A DNA stretch of 62,475 bases from Marisediminitalea lipolytica (GTDB lineage: Bacteria; Pseudomonadota; Gammaproteobacteria; Enterobacterales; Alteromonadaceae). Under the pieces are notes generated by a model, which saw nothing but the letters and a program-made list of their open reading frames with translations, was not told the origin of the DNA and ran no database searches. Positions within the stretch are counted from its first letter, which is position 1, and every line of letters begins with the position of its first letter. Positions 18,035-27,462 of the stretch are shown here, piece by piece. The position numbers were made by a program, and so were the translations under genes. The stretch is from assembly GCF_001758465.1 (NCBI RefSeq), contig NZ_MJIC01000013.1, forward strand, positions 94,396 through 156,870, read 5' to 3'.

Positions 18035-19128
18035 TACGCAGTCTCGGTCTGCCCTTTTGCGGTCGCGTCGTAAAATAACTCTGACTGGGGCATGCTTTGC
18101 TGTTCAATCGCTTCTGCTAAAGCCAGCTGATGCGCTTCATCGGAATATTCACGAGTGCGCTCTGAATTAATGCCCAGCTTTTTAAATAACACCACGTCTT
18201 CGTGCGTATCGGGATTCGATGTGGTCAGTAATTTACAGCCGTAGAAAATAGAGTTGGCCCCGGCCATAAAACACAACGCCTGCATCTGCTCGTTCATTTG
18301 CTCACGGCCAGCAGACAGTCGTACATGGGATTTCGGCATCATAATGCGCGCCACGGCAATGGTACGGATAAAGTCGAAAGGCTCCATGTCGTCCAGTTTA
18401 TCCAGCGGTGTGCCGTCAACTTTCACGAGCATGTTAATCGGAACACTTTGTGGTTGTTCGGGTAAATTGGCCAGCTGAATGAGTAACGATGCCCGATCGG
18501 CAACGGTTTCGCCCATTCCCACAATACCGCCAGAACACACATTCATTCCGGCATCGCGCACATTTTGCAGGGTATCCAGACGATCCTGATAGGTACGGGT
18601 GGTAATAATGTCACCATAAAACTCCGGTGACGTATCCAGGTTATGGTTGTAATAATCCAGACCAGCCTGTTTTAAAGCCACCGCCTGATCCCGGGTTAAC
18701 ATACCCAGGGTCATACAGGTTTCCATGCCCATGGCTTTTACTTCAGCGACCATTTGGGTCAGGTAGGGCATGTCCCGCTCTTTGGGATTTCGCCATGCCG
18801 CGCCCATACAAAAACGGGTTGAGCCGGTTTGTTTGGCTTCTTTAGCGCGTTCAATAACTTTCTCTATTTCCAGCAGGCGTTCTTTTTCCAGGCCGGTATC
18901 GTAGCGGGCACTTTGCGGGCAGTACTTACAATCCTCCGGACAAGCGCCGGTTTTAATAGATAACAGGGTACTTACCTGCACCTGATTAGGATCGAAATGC
19001 TGACGATGAACGACCTGCGCTTTAAATAACAAATCGTTGAATGGCATGGCATATAATGCCTCCACTTCTTCACGGCGCCAGTCGTGTCGAACAACCGCTT
19101 CAGTGCTATTATATTGTGCTGCCGGCAT
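18034..19128 (-). CDS. bioB: Biotin synthase
   Basis: BioB is a radical-SAM enzyme that inserts sulfur into dethiobiotin. The SAM cluster is C63-x3-C67-x2-C70 in [10 protein letters not shown], and the family segments [13 protein letters not shown] and [12 protein letters not shown] follow. Its length of 364 aa is slightly above the E. coli enzyme. It has AGGAA before the ATG and is read from the divergent bioA/bioB control region. Confidence 0.97.
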   Translation of the reverse strand: MPAAQYNSTEAVVRHDWRREEVEALYAMPFNDLLFKAQVVHRQHFDPNQVQVSTLLSIKTGACPEDCKYCPQSARYDTGLEKERLLEIEKVIERAKEAKQTGSTRFCMGAAWRNPKERDMPYLTQMVAEVKAMGMETCMTLGMLTRDQAVALKQAGLDYYNHNLDTSPEFYGDIITTRTYQDRLDTLQNVRDAGMNVCSGGIVGMGETVADRASLLIQLANLPEQPQSVPINMLVKVDGTPLDKLDDMEPFDFIRTIAVARIMMPKSHVRLSAGREQMNEQMQALCFMAGANSIFYGCKLLTTSNPDTHEDVVLFKKLGINSERTREYSDEAHQLALAEAIEQQSMPQSELFYDATAKGQTETA

Positions 19129-19161
19129 GGCCTTTCCTTTACTCTTGATGTCTGGTCGCTT

Positions 19162-19215
19162 AGTCTATGCACCAACCCTGACTTGTCAATCAAATTAACT
19201 TTTAAAAGTTTACTA
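19162..19215. promoter_or_regulatory. Divergent bio control region: bioB promoter and probable BirA operator
   Basis: TTGTCAATC (19183-19191), 15 bases and AGTTTACTA (19207-19215) match the BirA box TTGTAAACC-N15-GGTTTACAA at 7 of 9 positions in each half. On the minus strand TTGACA (19189-19184), 16 bases and TAGACT (19167-19162) form a bioB promoter whose -35 lies in the operator's left half. Biotin-loaded BirA bound here should block bioBFCD and bioA, as at the enteric bio locus. The operator assignment is by eye. Confidence 0.68.
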
Positions 19216-19217
19216 TT

Positions 19218-20504
19218 GTGCACAATTTAACCAATAAAGAATTTGACCTGCAACATATCTGGCACCCCTATACGTCGGCTATTGATCCGCTGCCTTGCTT
19301 TGAAGTAAGCGGCGCTAATGGTGCCGAGATAACTCTGGCCAGTGGCGAAATCCTGGTAGACGGTATGTCCAGTTGGTGGGCGGCTATCCATGGTTATAAT
19401 CATCCGGCACTGAATGCTGCGGCCCATCAGCAAATTGATAAATTCAGCCACGTGATGTTTGGTGGCCTGACTCACGAACCGGCAGTCAACCTGTGTCGTC
19501 AGTTGTTAACCATGGCACCCAATGGCCTGGAGCGGGTTTTTCTGGCTGACTCCGGCTCAGTGTCGGTTGAGGTGGCCATCAAAATGGCGGTGCAGTACTG
19601 GGCCTGTCAGGGGCGTCCGGAAAAATCCCGCCTTATAGCGCCTCGCAATGGTTACCATGGCGATACTTTTGCTGCCATGTCGGTGTGCGATCCGGTAAAT
19701 GGTATGCACAGTTTGTTTGCCAGTACTTTAAATAAGCATATTTTTGCTCCGGCACCGCAAACCCGCTTTGGTCAGTCATTCAGCGAAGATGACATCCTGC
19801 CGCTGGAAGAATTATTTACCCGCCACCACGACGAACTGGCTGCGCTGATTTTAGAGCCGGTAGTTCAGGGGGCCGGTGGCATGCGATTTTATCATCCCCA
19901 GTACCTGCGTCGTTGCCGACAGCTGTGTGATACCTACGACGTGTTATTAATTTGCGACGAGATTGCCACGGGCTTTGGTCGTACCGGTAAACTGTTTGGC
20001 TGTAATCACGCAGACATCACGCCGGATATCATGTGTGTGGGTAAAGCACTTACAGGTGGCTACATGACACTGGCTGCCACGCTGTGTACCGAAGATGTTG
20101 CCCGCGGGGTTTGTGAGGGTAGTCCGGGCGTATTTATGCATGGACCGACATTTATGGGCAATCCCCTCGCCTGCGCAGTGGCAAACGCCAGTCTTACGTT
20201 AATTAACGAAGGGCATTGGCACGATCAGGTTAAGGCTATCGAAAGCCAGTTAGCTACCGAACTTAAGCGCTGCCGGGAACTCGCTTGTGTGCAGGATGTC
20301 AGAGTACTGGGCGCAATTGGTGTGGTCGAGACGAAACATCCGGTAGATATGAAACATTTACAGCCCTTGTTTGTAAAACATGGTGTTTGGATTCGGCCGT
20401 TTGGTAAGCTGGTGTATATCATGCCACCTTTTGTGATTTCAGCCGAACAATTAAGCCGTCTGAGCGATGCCATTTATCACTGCCTGAAAACCACCTACGG
20501 GTAA
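19218..20504 (+). CDS. bioA: Adenosylmethionine--8-amino-7-oxononanoate aminotransferase
   Basis: This PLP aminotransferase makes 7,8-diaminopelargonate with SAM as amino donor. Family segments IWHPYTS (14-20), [13 protein letters not shown] (48-60) and the PLP lysine K276 in VGKALTGG are present in the 428-aa protein. The start is GTG at 19218, right beside the proposed BirA operator and without a visible Shine-Dalgarno sequence; the next Met is internal to conserved sequence. It is divergent from bioBFCD, and the DUF2937 gene follows 23 bp later. Confidence 0.95.
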   Translation: MHNLTNKEFDLQHIWHPYTSAIDPLPCFEVSGANGAEITLASGEILVDGMSSWWAAIHGYNHPALNAAAHQQIDKFSHVMFGGLTHEPAVNLCRQLLTMAPNGLERVFLADSGSVSVEVAIKMAVQYWACQGRPEKSRLIAPRNGYHGDTFAAMSVCDPVNGMHSLFASTLNKHIFAPAPQTRFGQSFSEDDILPLEELFTRHHDELAALILEPVVQGAGGMRFYHPQYLRRCRQLCDTYDVLLICDEIATGFGRTGKLFGCNHADITPDIMCVGKALTGGYMTLAATLCTEDVARGVCEGSPGVFMHGPTFMGNPLACAVANASLTLINEGHWHDQVKAIESQLATELKRCRELACVQDVRVLGAIGVVETKHPVDMKHLQPLFVKHGVWIRPFGKLVYIMPPFVISAEQLSRLSDAIYHCLKTTYG

Positions 20505-20527
20505 CCACAAAAAAGGAGCGACAGCAG

Positions 20528-21043
20528 ATGATTATTGTACGTTTAATCGACAAGCTATTTTTTGCTGTGCTACTTATTGCGCTGTTGCAAATTCCGATTG
20601 TTACCGACCACTATCTGCAATACCTCCACGGCTATGTAGATGCTACTGAGACGGAAGTGTTGCACTATCAACAACTTGCCCGGGATTACGGCTACGCTGA
20701 TACAGACAGCATGCTCAGCGCACTGATTGCCAACAGCGACCCTTTGGTGAGTGCGGATGCCCGGCATAAGCAAGCCGTTATACAAGCACACGCCCAGGCC
20801 CGACAAGCCATGGCGATACTACAGTCGAGTCATTATTTCGAACAGTTCTGGTATTTTATTCAGCCCCGGCAATACGCGCGATTAACTAAGGTGCTGGAAC
20901 TCTATCAACCATCACTGCCCTTGCGACCTCAGGCTATTGGCGCTGCGATAGTCACTGCGATTTGCCTGTACCTGCTGTTGTGGCTGCCCGTCTTTCTGAT
21001 GCTTAGAAAACGGCCCAAACACCACCGCTTTATCAGTCACTAA
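20528..21043 (+). CDS. DUF2937 family inner-membrane protein
   Basis: This 171-aa protein has one hydrophobic segment at the N-terminus (about 9-28) and one near the C-terminus (about 138-160) around a charged helical middle, the layout of DUF2937 proteins. Function is unknown. AAGGAG precedes the ATG, and it follows bioA by 23 bp, so cotranscription is likely even though a link to biotin is not evident. Confidence 0.75.
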   Translation: MIIVRLIDKLFFAVLLIALLQIPIVTDHYLQYLHGYVDATETEVLHYQQLARDYGYADTDSMLSALIANSDPLVSADARHKQAVIQAHAQARQAMAILQSSHYFEQFWYFIQPRQYARLTKVLELYQPSLPLRPQAIGAAIVTAICLYLLLWLPVFLMLRKRPKHHRFISH

Positions 21044-21209
21044 TCTTTTTTTATACCTGAAGTCCCATTAATCGGCATTCAGGTATCAAAATTGCTACCT
21101 ATTCATCATGGTACAGACCTTTTACCAACCCATTTTCGATTATTATTTATCCAATGTCGCGAAACGCCCCACTATCTCGGGCCATGCGATTGAAGTGAGG
21201 AAAAAAACC

Positions 21210-21497
21210 ATGACTGATACACCAAAAAATCAAACCCTAATCACTGGCCAACTGTTGCAGATCAGAGACAAACTGATGGCCAAGCGTCATCTTATTCCGG
21301 CGTCATATCAGGAACAGTGGACTAGCCTGGCGCAACAAACTGAAATGTTTGACCCGGCCAACCAGGGTCAGCTGAGCCATGACAATAATGAAATGGTCAC
21401 CAAGCACTCTGCGTTTAAAGGCACCGTTGACGATTTGCTGAAACTGGTTAACGCCATGCGTGATCTAAACAGCCACATCCAGGTCACTGTTCACTAA
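21210..21497 (+). CDS. Hypothetical protein, 95 aa
   Basis: I do not recognise this protein. It is soluble, helical and polar, with QLLQIRDKLMAKRHLIPASY near the N-terminus. I chose the ATG at 21210, which has GTGAGG about 8 bases upstream; an upstream in-frame ATG at 21108 lacks a ribosome-binding site. Its 3' end overlaps the convergent GNAT-C39 gene by 33 bp. Because that gene and its neighbour form a predicted peptide-ligase cassette, this small protein is one possible client, but nothing in the sequence proves that. Confidence 0.65.
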   Translation: MTDTPKNQTLITGQLLQIRDKLMAKRHLIPASYQEQWTSLAQQTEMFDPANQGQLSHDNNEMVTKHSAFKGTVDDLLKLVNAMRDLNSHIQVTVH

Positions 21498-22640
21498 GTC
21501 AATCAGCTCCAGTTCAGGTTGGCGGCGTCGCAGGACGATAGCCGCCTGGACCCGACGCTTACCATAGCTGGTCATGCGCTGAAAGTCTTCTTTGGCTATG
21601 GGTACATGCTGGTAGTCCAGCACCCGGGACACCGCGGTATCCGTATCGGGATCCGGGTCGTGGATATAGACGCAATGCTCATCGGTACCGGTAACCACCA
21701 CCCAGTGTGGTGCTTTTGAGCGATCCAAACGGTAGGTGCTGATCAAACACATCAGCGCGCTATCCGGCGCATTTGCTTCTGTGTCCAGAATATCCAGCCA
21801 GCCGCTGTAAAACACCGGGACCTGACGAACTTCAGCCTGACTAAAAAACTGCTCTTCCACCGCAGTAAGAGTTTGCCGTTTGTGCTCATTGCGCACGCCA
21901 TCAACAAATAGCGGGCCCTCATGGCTTAAATACACTTTTACATCAAACCCACGATCCATTGCTGCCATTGCCAGTCCCAGGGGATGCGTTCCGGCAGGAC
22001 CACTGGTCATATACACGGTATTAGCCTCTCGCCAGATAGCAAATTCCTCTTTTTGCGACAAAATAATACCGTTATCAATCATACCCATGGCCATCATCAG
22101 GCTGGCTGGTCCACAGGTAAAAGCCGTGGATTGCTGATACCACGGACATAACCTGTGCTGAATGTCCGGTGTATCTAATGGCAAGGTTTTTTGCATACGG
22201 ATCGCTGTGGCGTCATCCTCGTAGTAGTGCGGGGTGATCGCAAAAGGCTCAAACCCCAGTCGGGTATATAATCGGATAGCAGACAAATTGTGCTCAGCCA
22301 CCTCAAGACGCATATACCGTTTACCGCGTTTACTGGCGCGTTTTTCCAGATAACCAATTATGGCTTCAGCCATGCCCTGCCCGCGCGCCTGCGGCGCAAC
22401 TGCCAGCGAATACAAACGGGTTAGTAATGTGCCCCGGCGCAACAGTAACAAACCGTAGGCCACCAGGCCGTCTGCCATTTGGACTACAACCATTTCTGCA
22501 TTACTGGCATGTAAATAGTGGCGAAAACTGCGCCGACTTAATTTATCAGCGGTAAAACAGCTGTTTTCCAGTGCCACCAGTGCGGCCAAATCGCTGTTTT
22601 CAGCAGAGCGTAATACCCAGCCAGACTCCTGCTTTGTCAT
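21465..22640 (-). CDS. GNAT acetyltransferase fused to a C39-like cysteine peptidase
   Basis: This 391-aa two-domain protein has a GNAT domain at 1-155 (acetyl-CoA loop VAPQARGQGM, 81-90) and a papain-like C39-type domain at about 160-375. A catalytic triad C176 (FTCGPAS), H312 (PHWVVVTG) and D328 (IHDPD) is visible. It lacks the membrane and ABC domains of bacteriocin C39 exporters, so it is likely cytoplasmic. Its ATG shares a base with the stop of the ATP-grasp gene upstream. The pairing matches predicted peptide-synthesis or peptide-tagging cassettes found by comparative genomics; the substrate is unknown. Confidence 0.88.
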   Translation of the reverse strand: MTKQESGWVLRSAENSDLAALVALENSCFTADKLSRRSFRHYLHASNAEMVVVQMADGLVAYGLLLLRRGTLLTRLYSLAVAPQARGQGMAEAIIGYLEKRASKRGKRYMRLEVAEHNLSAIRLYTRLGFEPFAITPHYYEDDATAIRMQKTLPLDTPDIQHRLCPWYQQSTAFTCGPASLMMAMGMIDNGIILSQKEEFAIWREANTVYMTSGPAGTHPLGLAMAAMDRGFDVKVYLSHEGPLFVDGVRNEHKRQTLTAVEEQFFSQAEVRQVPVFYSGWLDILDTEANAPDSALMCLISTYRLDRSKAPHWVVVTGTDEHCVYIHDPDPDTDTAVSRVLDYQHVPIAKEDFQRMTSYGKRRVQAAIVLRRRQPELELIDLVNSDLDVAV

Positions 22641-24088
22641 TACTGACGCCCCCGGCGTTCCAGGCGGCTGGCAAATTCCTGCATAATCAGCAAATACAGT
22701 TCGTTACCCAGGTATTTATCCTCGATCCCCGCATCGATATTGGGGTTATCGTTAACTTCGATAACATAAACTTTGTTACCACGCTGCTTGATATCAACGC
22801 CGTACAAGCCGGAACCAGCGACATCAGCGGCCGCAATGGCAGCTTTAAGTACCTGTTTTGGCACTTCAAAGGTAGGCATCGTGACAAAGTCACCGGAATC
22901 CGATTTACCATTGGCATGGTTGTAAATCTGCCAGTGGTTGCGCGCCATAAAATATTTACAGGCATAGATTGGCCGACCGCCCAGCATACCAATGCGCCAG
23001 TCAAACTCAGTAAAAATATACTCCTGAGCCAGCACCAGTGCAGAGCCCTCAAGCATCATGGCCAGTTTTTCCTGCAAGGCTTCCAGTGTTTCCACTTTAT
23101 ATACGCCTTTCGAGAATGAACTCTCCGGCAGTTTCAAAATAATCGGTAACTGCAGTGATTCAATCAGTGCTTCACAGGTAGGTAAGGCAGCATCAGTCAC
23201 AAACTGACTCTTGGGTGCCGGGACCTGGTGATAGCTGAATGCGTCCTGCAAGAAGATTTTGTTACAGCAGCGCAAAATCGACTGACTGTCGTCTATAACT
23301 ACCACGCCTTCCTGTTCTGCCGCACGGGCTAATCGATAGGTCTGATGGTCAATCGCGGTAGTTTCCCGAATAAACAAGGCATCGTATTGGGCAACATCGC
23401 CAATGGTCTGGGCCGTAACCACCTCAGCATGAAAGCCCATTTTACCGGCGGCTTTAACAAATTTTGCAATGGCTTTCTTGTCACTGGGCGGCGTGGATTC
23501 TTCCGGATCAATAAGGATGGCCATATCCCAGCGCGACGGCTTACTTTTCGACGATGTACGCCATTGCTGCTGGGTAAACTGACCAAGACGTTCCACAAAC
23601 GTCAGTTGCAAGGACTCTGGGATCGCATTAAAGCCAACCGATTCGCAATAAACGGTGGTCATGTCCTGACGCGTAGTCAGTTTCAGCAACGGGCAAGGGT
23701 AACGGTTAAACGCCGAGGCAGCGATTCGTTTAAGACGGCTGTCATCGGTTTTACCAAAACACACAAAAAATTCGCCGCCAAGACCTTCTATAATGGCTTT
23801 TTCCTGGGGTTTAATAATCAGTGATTGCCCTTCATGACCCACCTTTAACATCCGCAAGTCATTAATGGTATTCACACTGGGAATGACCCGGTGCTGTCGC
23901 GCTTCAGCCAGCAATGAACAATAGTAACCATTACTGAGATACTGTTCGGTATCGCACAGGTTGATCACCCGGGTTTTCGGTTCGTTCCATTTAGGATAGT
24001 CCGCCAGGTATTGCTCGAAACTTAATACCGTGAGCGATGGAATGTTCAGGTTAAAGGGTTGATTTGCCACAATCAGAGTGTGATACAT
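22640..24088 (-). CDS. RimK-like ATP-grasp peptide ligase with RLAN N-terminal domain
   Basis: This 482-aa protein has an N-terminal alpha/beta region of the RLAN type (about 1-170) and a RimK-like ATP-grasp domain (about 190-475). Visible are the nucleotide-binding lysines in ILKLPESSFSKGVYK and the metal ligands in YVIEVNDNPN (441-450). ATP-grasp ligases of this group add amino acids, often glutamate, to a peptide or protein carboxylate. It is the first gene of a two-gene unit with the GNAT-C39 protein, with a 1-bp overlap. Which residue is added, and to what, cannot be read from the sequence. Confidence 0.88.
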   Translation of the reverse strand: MYHTLIVANQPFNLNIPSLTVLSFEQYLADYPKWNEPKTRVINLCDTEQYLSNGYYCSLLAEARQHRVIPSVNTINDLRMLKVGHEGQSLIIKPQEKAIIEGLGGEFFVCFGKTDDSRLKRIAASAFNRYPCPLLKLTTRQDMTTVYCESVGFNAIPESLQLTFVERLGQFTQQQWRTSSKSKPSRWDMAILIDPEESTPPSDKKAIAKFVKAAGKMGFHAEVVTAQTIGDVAQYDALFIRETTAIDHQTYRLARAAEQEGVVVIDDSQSILRCCNKIFLQDAFSYHQVPAPKSQFVTDAALPTCEALIESLQLPIILKLPESSFSKGVYKVETLEALQEKLAMMLEGSALVLAQEYIFTEFDWRIGMLGGRPIYACKYFMARNHWQIYNHANGKSDSGDFVTMPTFEVPKQVLKAAIAAADVAGSGLYGVDIKQRGNKVYVIEVNDNPNIDAGIEDKYLGNELYLLIMQEFASRLERRGRQ

Positions 24089-24335
24089 GAAAGCGTAGCT
24101 GTCCTTACACAGTCGCTGAAGTCAGACTGGCCCTATTGCCAGAAAACGCCAGCATTAATTTAATGCGCTATAGTACTGATATGCAGTCGTCCCGAATAAC
24201 GGATTATTTTTATCGTTACGACCTGTTTTGTTTCTGCTGAGACCGAACGGGTTGCAATATGAAAGGGTTATGCTCTATTCTGCGCCTACTCTGCTACGCA
24301 GTTGGGTATGTGCAGAGGCTCTTCAAGGAGAAATT

Positions 24336-25310
24336 ATGTTGTTAGCGAGTCTCGCTATTATCATTGGTTTACCATTACTGTTGTGGAGTGCAGACAAATT
24401 TGTGGGTGGCGCGGCAGTAGTCGCTAAACACTTTGGTCTCTCGCCCATCCTGATTGGTATGCTGATCATTGGTTTTGGCACATCTGCACCTGAGATTATT
24501 GTTTCGATTATCGCGGCAATGGAAAACAGTTCCGGCATTGCACTGGGTAATGCCTATGGTTCAAATATTGCCAATATTGCCCTGATACTGGGGATCACCG
24601 CTTTAATCAGCCCGATTGCCGTGCGCTCTGAAATTATCCGCAAAGAACTGCCCATTATGTTAGGCCTGACCTTTTTTGCGGCCTGGCAAGTGCTCGATTT
24701 AACCGTTTCCAAAGACGATGCGTTTTCCTTGTTAGGGCTGTTTATTTTGCTTATTTCGTGGAGCATATGGACCGGGATGCGCGGCGACAAAGACGCTCTG
24801 GCCGCCGAGTACGACGAAGAGCTGAATCTGGCCGACACTAACCTGAAAAAAGAAACCCTGTGGTTAATCGTTGGGCTGTTAATTTTGGTGGCCAGCTCAC
24901 GGTTACTCGTGTGGGGGGCCGTGGAAATCGCCACTTTCTTCGGTGTCAGCGATGTCATTATCGGTCTTACCATTATTGCCATTGGTACCTCACTGCCAGA
25001 GCTGGCTTCATCCCTGGTGGCTGTGCGTAAGGGCGAACATGATCTGGCGCTGGGTAATGTGATCGGTTCCAACATGTTTAATACACTGGCCGTAGTAGGT
25101 ATTGCCGGCGTTATCCAGCCCATGGAAGTGGGCTCAGAATTCCTCTACCGCGATGTAGTCTTTATGCTGGCACTCTCTGTTGCTCTGTTTGTATTTTGTA
25201 TCGGGCTGAAGGGCCCCGGACGACTAAATCGGTTGGAAGGCGGGATATTTGTAGTCGCTTACGTGGTTTACACCTGGTACCTGATTAGCAGCAGCTTTAT
25301 TCCGGCCTGA
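24336..25310 (+). CDS. Calcium/sodium antiporter (YrbG family)
   Basis: This 324-aa inner-membrane exchanger has the two alpha repeats of the CaCA superfamily: GFGTSAPEIIVS with LGNAYGSNIANIALILG in the first half, and AIGTSLPELASS with LGNVIGSNMFNTLAVVG in the second. About ten membrane helices are apparent. The ATG at 24336 has AAGGAG upstream; the in-frame sequence before it (from 24228) is unlike the family. The 247 bp before it hold no other gene. TTGCCA (24136-24141) with TTTAAT 17 bases later is a weak promoter candidate. Confidence 0.93.
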   Translation: MLLASLAIIIGLPLLLWSADKFVGGAAVVAKHFGLSPILIGMLIIGFGTSAPEIIVSIIAAMENSSGIALGNAYGSNIANIALILGITALISPIAVRSEIIRKELPIMLGLTFFAAWQVLDLTVSKDDAFSLLGLFILLISWSIWTGMRGDKDALAAEYDEELNLADTNLKKETLWLIVGLLILVASSRLLVWGAVEIATFFGVSDVIIGLTIIAIGTSLPELASSLVAVRKGEHDLALGNVIGSNMFNTLAVVGIAGVIQPMEVGSEFLYRDVVFMLALSVALFVFCIGLKGPGRLNRLEGGIFVVAYVVYTWYLISSSFIPA

Positions 25311-25321
25311 ACCAGGCAGAC

Positions 25322-25342
25322 AGCGCTGGTTATGCCAGCGCT
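25322..25342. terminator. Hairpin between convergent genes, possible terminator
   Basis: AGCGCTGG (25322-25329) pairs with CCAGCGCT (25335-25342) around a 5-base loop. It lies just past the antiporter stop and overlaps the last codons of the convergent membrane gene. There is no T-run on either side, so intrinsic termination is uncertain. Confidence 0.4.
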
Positions 25343-25719
25343 ACCGCGTTTAATGTTACCAGGCTCAGCGAGCTAATCCCCGCCAGAATAAACAGGTTAA
25401 CTCCGTAGCGATCGCTTTTACGACGATTACGTCGTGACCGTAAAAACATCGTTAGTAAACTCGTCACTAAACAACTCTGTAGCAACGTAATCAACGCATC
25501 AATATACTCCGGCGACCAGCTGGTACGTCCCTCGATTCCCCAGAATTGCTGTACGCCCGAGACCATTTCCGGCCGTGCGAAATGAAACAATATCAAACAA
25601 ATCATAAGCGACAGCCAGGCTAGCGAGTTAAGCGTGACCACTACCCGGTAGTAGGTATCATGCTCACGGGATTTTTTTCTGCGTTCCTGACCAAATTTTT
25701 GCACTGTTTTAGCTGTCAT
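25330..25719 (-). CDS. Hypothetical membrane protein, 129 aa
   Basis: I do not recognise the family. The protein has a basic N-terminus (QERRKKSRE) and three hydrophobic segments (about 27-48, 77-98 and 108-127), so it is a small inner-membrane protein. I use the ATG at 25719; an in-frame TTG at 25746 would add nine residues. No strong ribosome-binding site is visible for either. It is divergent from asnS and convergent with the antiporter. Confidence 0.65.
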   Translation of the reverse strand: MTAKTVQKFGQERRKKSREHDTYYRVVVTLNSLAWLSLMICLILFHFARPEMVSGVQQFWGIEGRTSWSPEYIDALITLLQSCLVTSLLTMFLRSRRNRRKSDRYGVNLFILAGISSLSLVTLNAVALA

Positions 25720-25959
25720 TTCTGTCTGTATCGCTAGTATCCGCAAAGCGAATAAGTATACTAGCGCCTGTTAGGTTAAAGTGATAAAAACGCTGCCTGA
25801 AATTGCAGCAGACCACATAGCGAAAACGTTATTTTTAACGCTCTCATAGTCAATATCGACCAGAACGTCATTTTGTTTAATGAATCTGGATGCAATCGGG
25901 CTTTGGCTATGCGATGATTTGCGTTTTACAAAAACACATATTGATTGGAGATAGTAACC

Positions 25960-27357
25960 ATGACACACGCCCCCGTAGTTGACGTACTGGCTGGTAAGTA
26001 CGCGGTTGGCGAATCGGTAACGGTGAAGGGCTGGGTAAGAACCCGACGCGACTCAAAAGCAGGCCTTTCATTTATTGCTTTGCACGACGGTAGTTGTTTT
26101 GACCCTGTACAGGTAGTCGCGCTGAATTCGTTACCGAATTATGCTGATATTCAACGTTTAACGGCTGGCTGTTCTTTGGTGGTTACCGCAAATGTAAAAG
26201 CGTCAGAAGGCAAAGGCCAGGCGCTGGAACTTGACGCAACCGATGTTGAGATTGTGGGCTGGGTAGAAAATCCGGACACCTACCCAATGGCGGCAAAGCG
26301 TCACTCTATCGAATATTTGCGCGAACATGCCCATTTGCGCCCACGCACCAATGTTATTGGCGCGGTTACCCGCGTGCGTAACTGTTTGTCGCAGGCTATT
26401 CACCGCTTCTTTCACGAGCGCGGCTATTTTTGGGTTAGCACGCCAATCATCACCGCCAGCGATACCGAAGGCGCTGGCGAACTGTTCCGCGTATCAACGC
26501 TGGATATGATGAACGTTCCGACTACTGAACAAGGCCAGGTTGATTACAGTCAGGACTTTTTCGGTCGCGAGGCCTACTTAACGGTTTCCGGTCAGTTAAA
26601 CGGCGAAACTTACGCTTGTGCCATGTCGAAGATTTATACTTTTGGCCCGACGTTCCGTGCCGAAAACAGCAACACCTCACGTCACCTGGCTGAGTTCTGG
26701 ATGATCGAACCGGAAGTTGCCTTTGCCGACCTCGGTGATATCGCCCAGCTGGCAGAAGACATGCTTAAGTATGTGTGTAAAGCGGTACTGGAAGAGCGTG
26801 CTGACGATATGGCTTTCTTTGCAGATCGCATCAATAAGGAAGCGATAAGCCGTCTGGAAAAATTAATCAGCAGCGATTTCGTGCGTATGAACTACACCGA
26901 CGCAATCGAGATTCTGGAAAACTGCGGTAAAGACTTTGAGTTCCCGGTTAGCTGGGGCATTGACCTGTCGAGTGAGCATGAGCGCTATCTGGCCGAAGAG
27001 CACGTTGGCGCGCCGATTATCATGCAAAACTATCCGAAGGACATCAAAGCCTTTTACATGCGCCTGAATGACGACGGCAAAACCGTTGCCGCGATGGACG
27101 TACTGGCGCCGGGTATTGGTGAAATCATCGGCGGTTCGCAGCGTGAAGAACGTCTGGATGTATTCGATGAACGCCTGGAAGAAATGGGCCTGAGTAAAGA
27201 AGATTACGGCTGGTACCGTGATTTACGCCGTTACGGCACCGTACCACACGCCGGCTTTGGTCTGGGCTTTGAGCGCCTGGTTGCTTACGTAACCGGCATG
27301 CAAAACGTTCGTGATGTAATTCCTTTCCCGCGTACACCGGGCAACGCGGCTTACTAA
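25960..27357 (+). CDS. asnS: Asparagine--tRNA ligase
   Basis: This class IIb synthetase (465 aa) charges tRNA-Asn. The N-terminal OB-fold (about 15-100, with [20 protein letters not shown]) is followed by the catalytic core with [37 protein letters not shown] and motif 3 in [11 protein letters not shown] chose the ATG at 25960 with GGAG upstream; an in-frame reading five codons longer has no support. A strong terminator follows. Confidence 0.97.
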   Translation: MTHAPVVDVLAGKYAVGESVTVKGWVRTRRDSKAGLSFIALHDGSCFDPVQVVALNSLPNYADIQRLTAGCSLVVTANVKASEGKGQALELDATDVEIVGWVENPDTYPMAAKRHSIEYLREHAHLRPRTNVIGAVTRVRNCLSQAIHRFFHERGYFWVSTPIITASDTEGAGELFRVSTLDMMNVPTTEQGQVDYSQDFFGREAYLTVSGQLNGETYACAMSKIYTFGPTFRAENSNTSRHLAEFWMIEPEVAFADLGDIAQLAEDMLKYVCKAVLEERADDMAFFADRINKEAISRLEKLISSDFVRMNYTDAIEILENCGKDFEFPVSWGIDLSSEHERYLAEEHVGAPIIMQNYPKDIKAFYMRLNDDGKTVAAMDVLAPGIGEIIGGSQREERLDVFDERLEEMGLSKEDYGWYRDLRRYGTVPHAGFGLGFERLVAYVTGMQNVRDVIPFPRTPGNAAY

Positions 27358-27377
27358 GTTACAATAGTAATACTCTC

Positions 27378-27412
27378 AGAACGGGGCGCTTAAAGCGCCC
27401 CGTTCTATTTTA
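27378..27412 (+). terminator. Rho-independent terminator after asnS
   Basis: A perfect 13-bp stem pairs AGAACGGGGCGCT (27378-27390) with AGCGCCCCGTTCT (27394-27406) around a 3-base loop, followed by ATTTTAA. Confidence 0.88.
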
Positions 27413-27462
27413 AGTCAGGGATGTTTGGGGTAAGCTAATAAAAAACAAACCCAATGTGAGCG

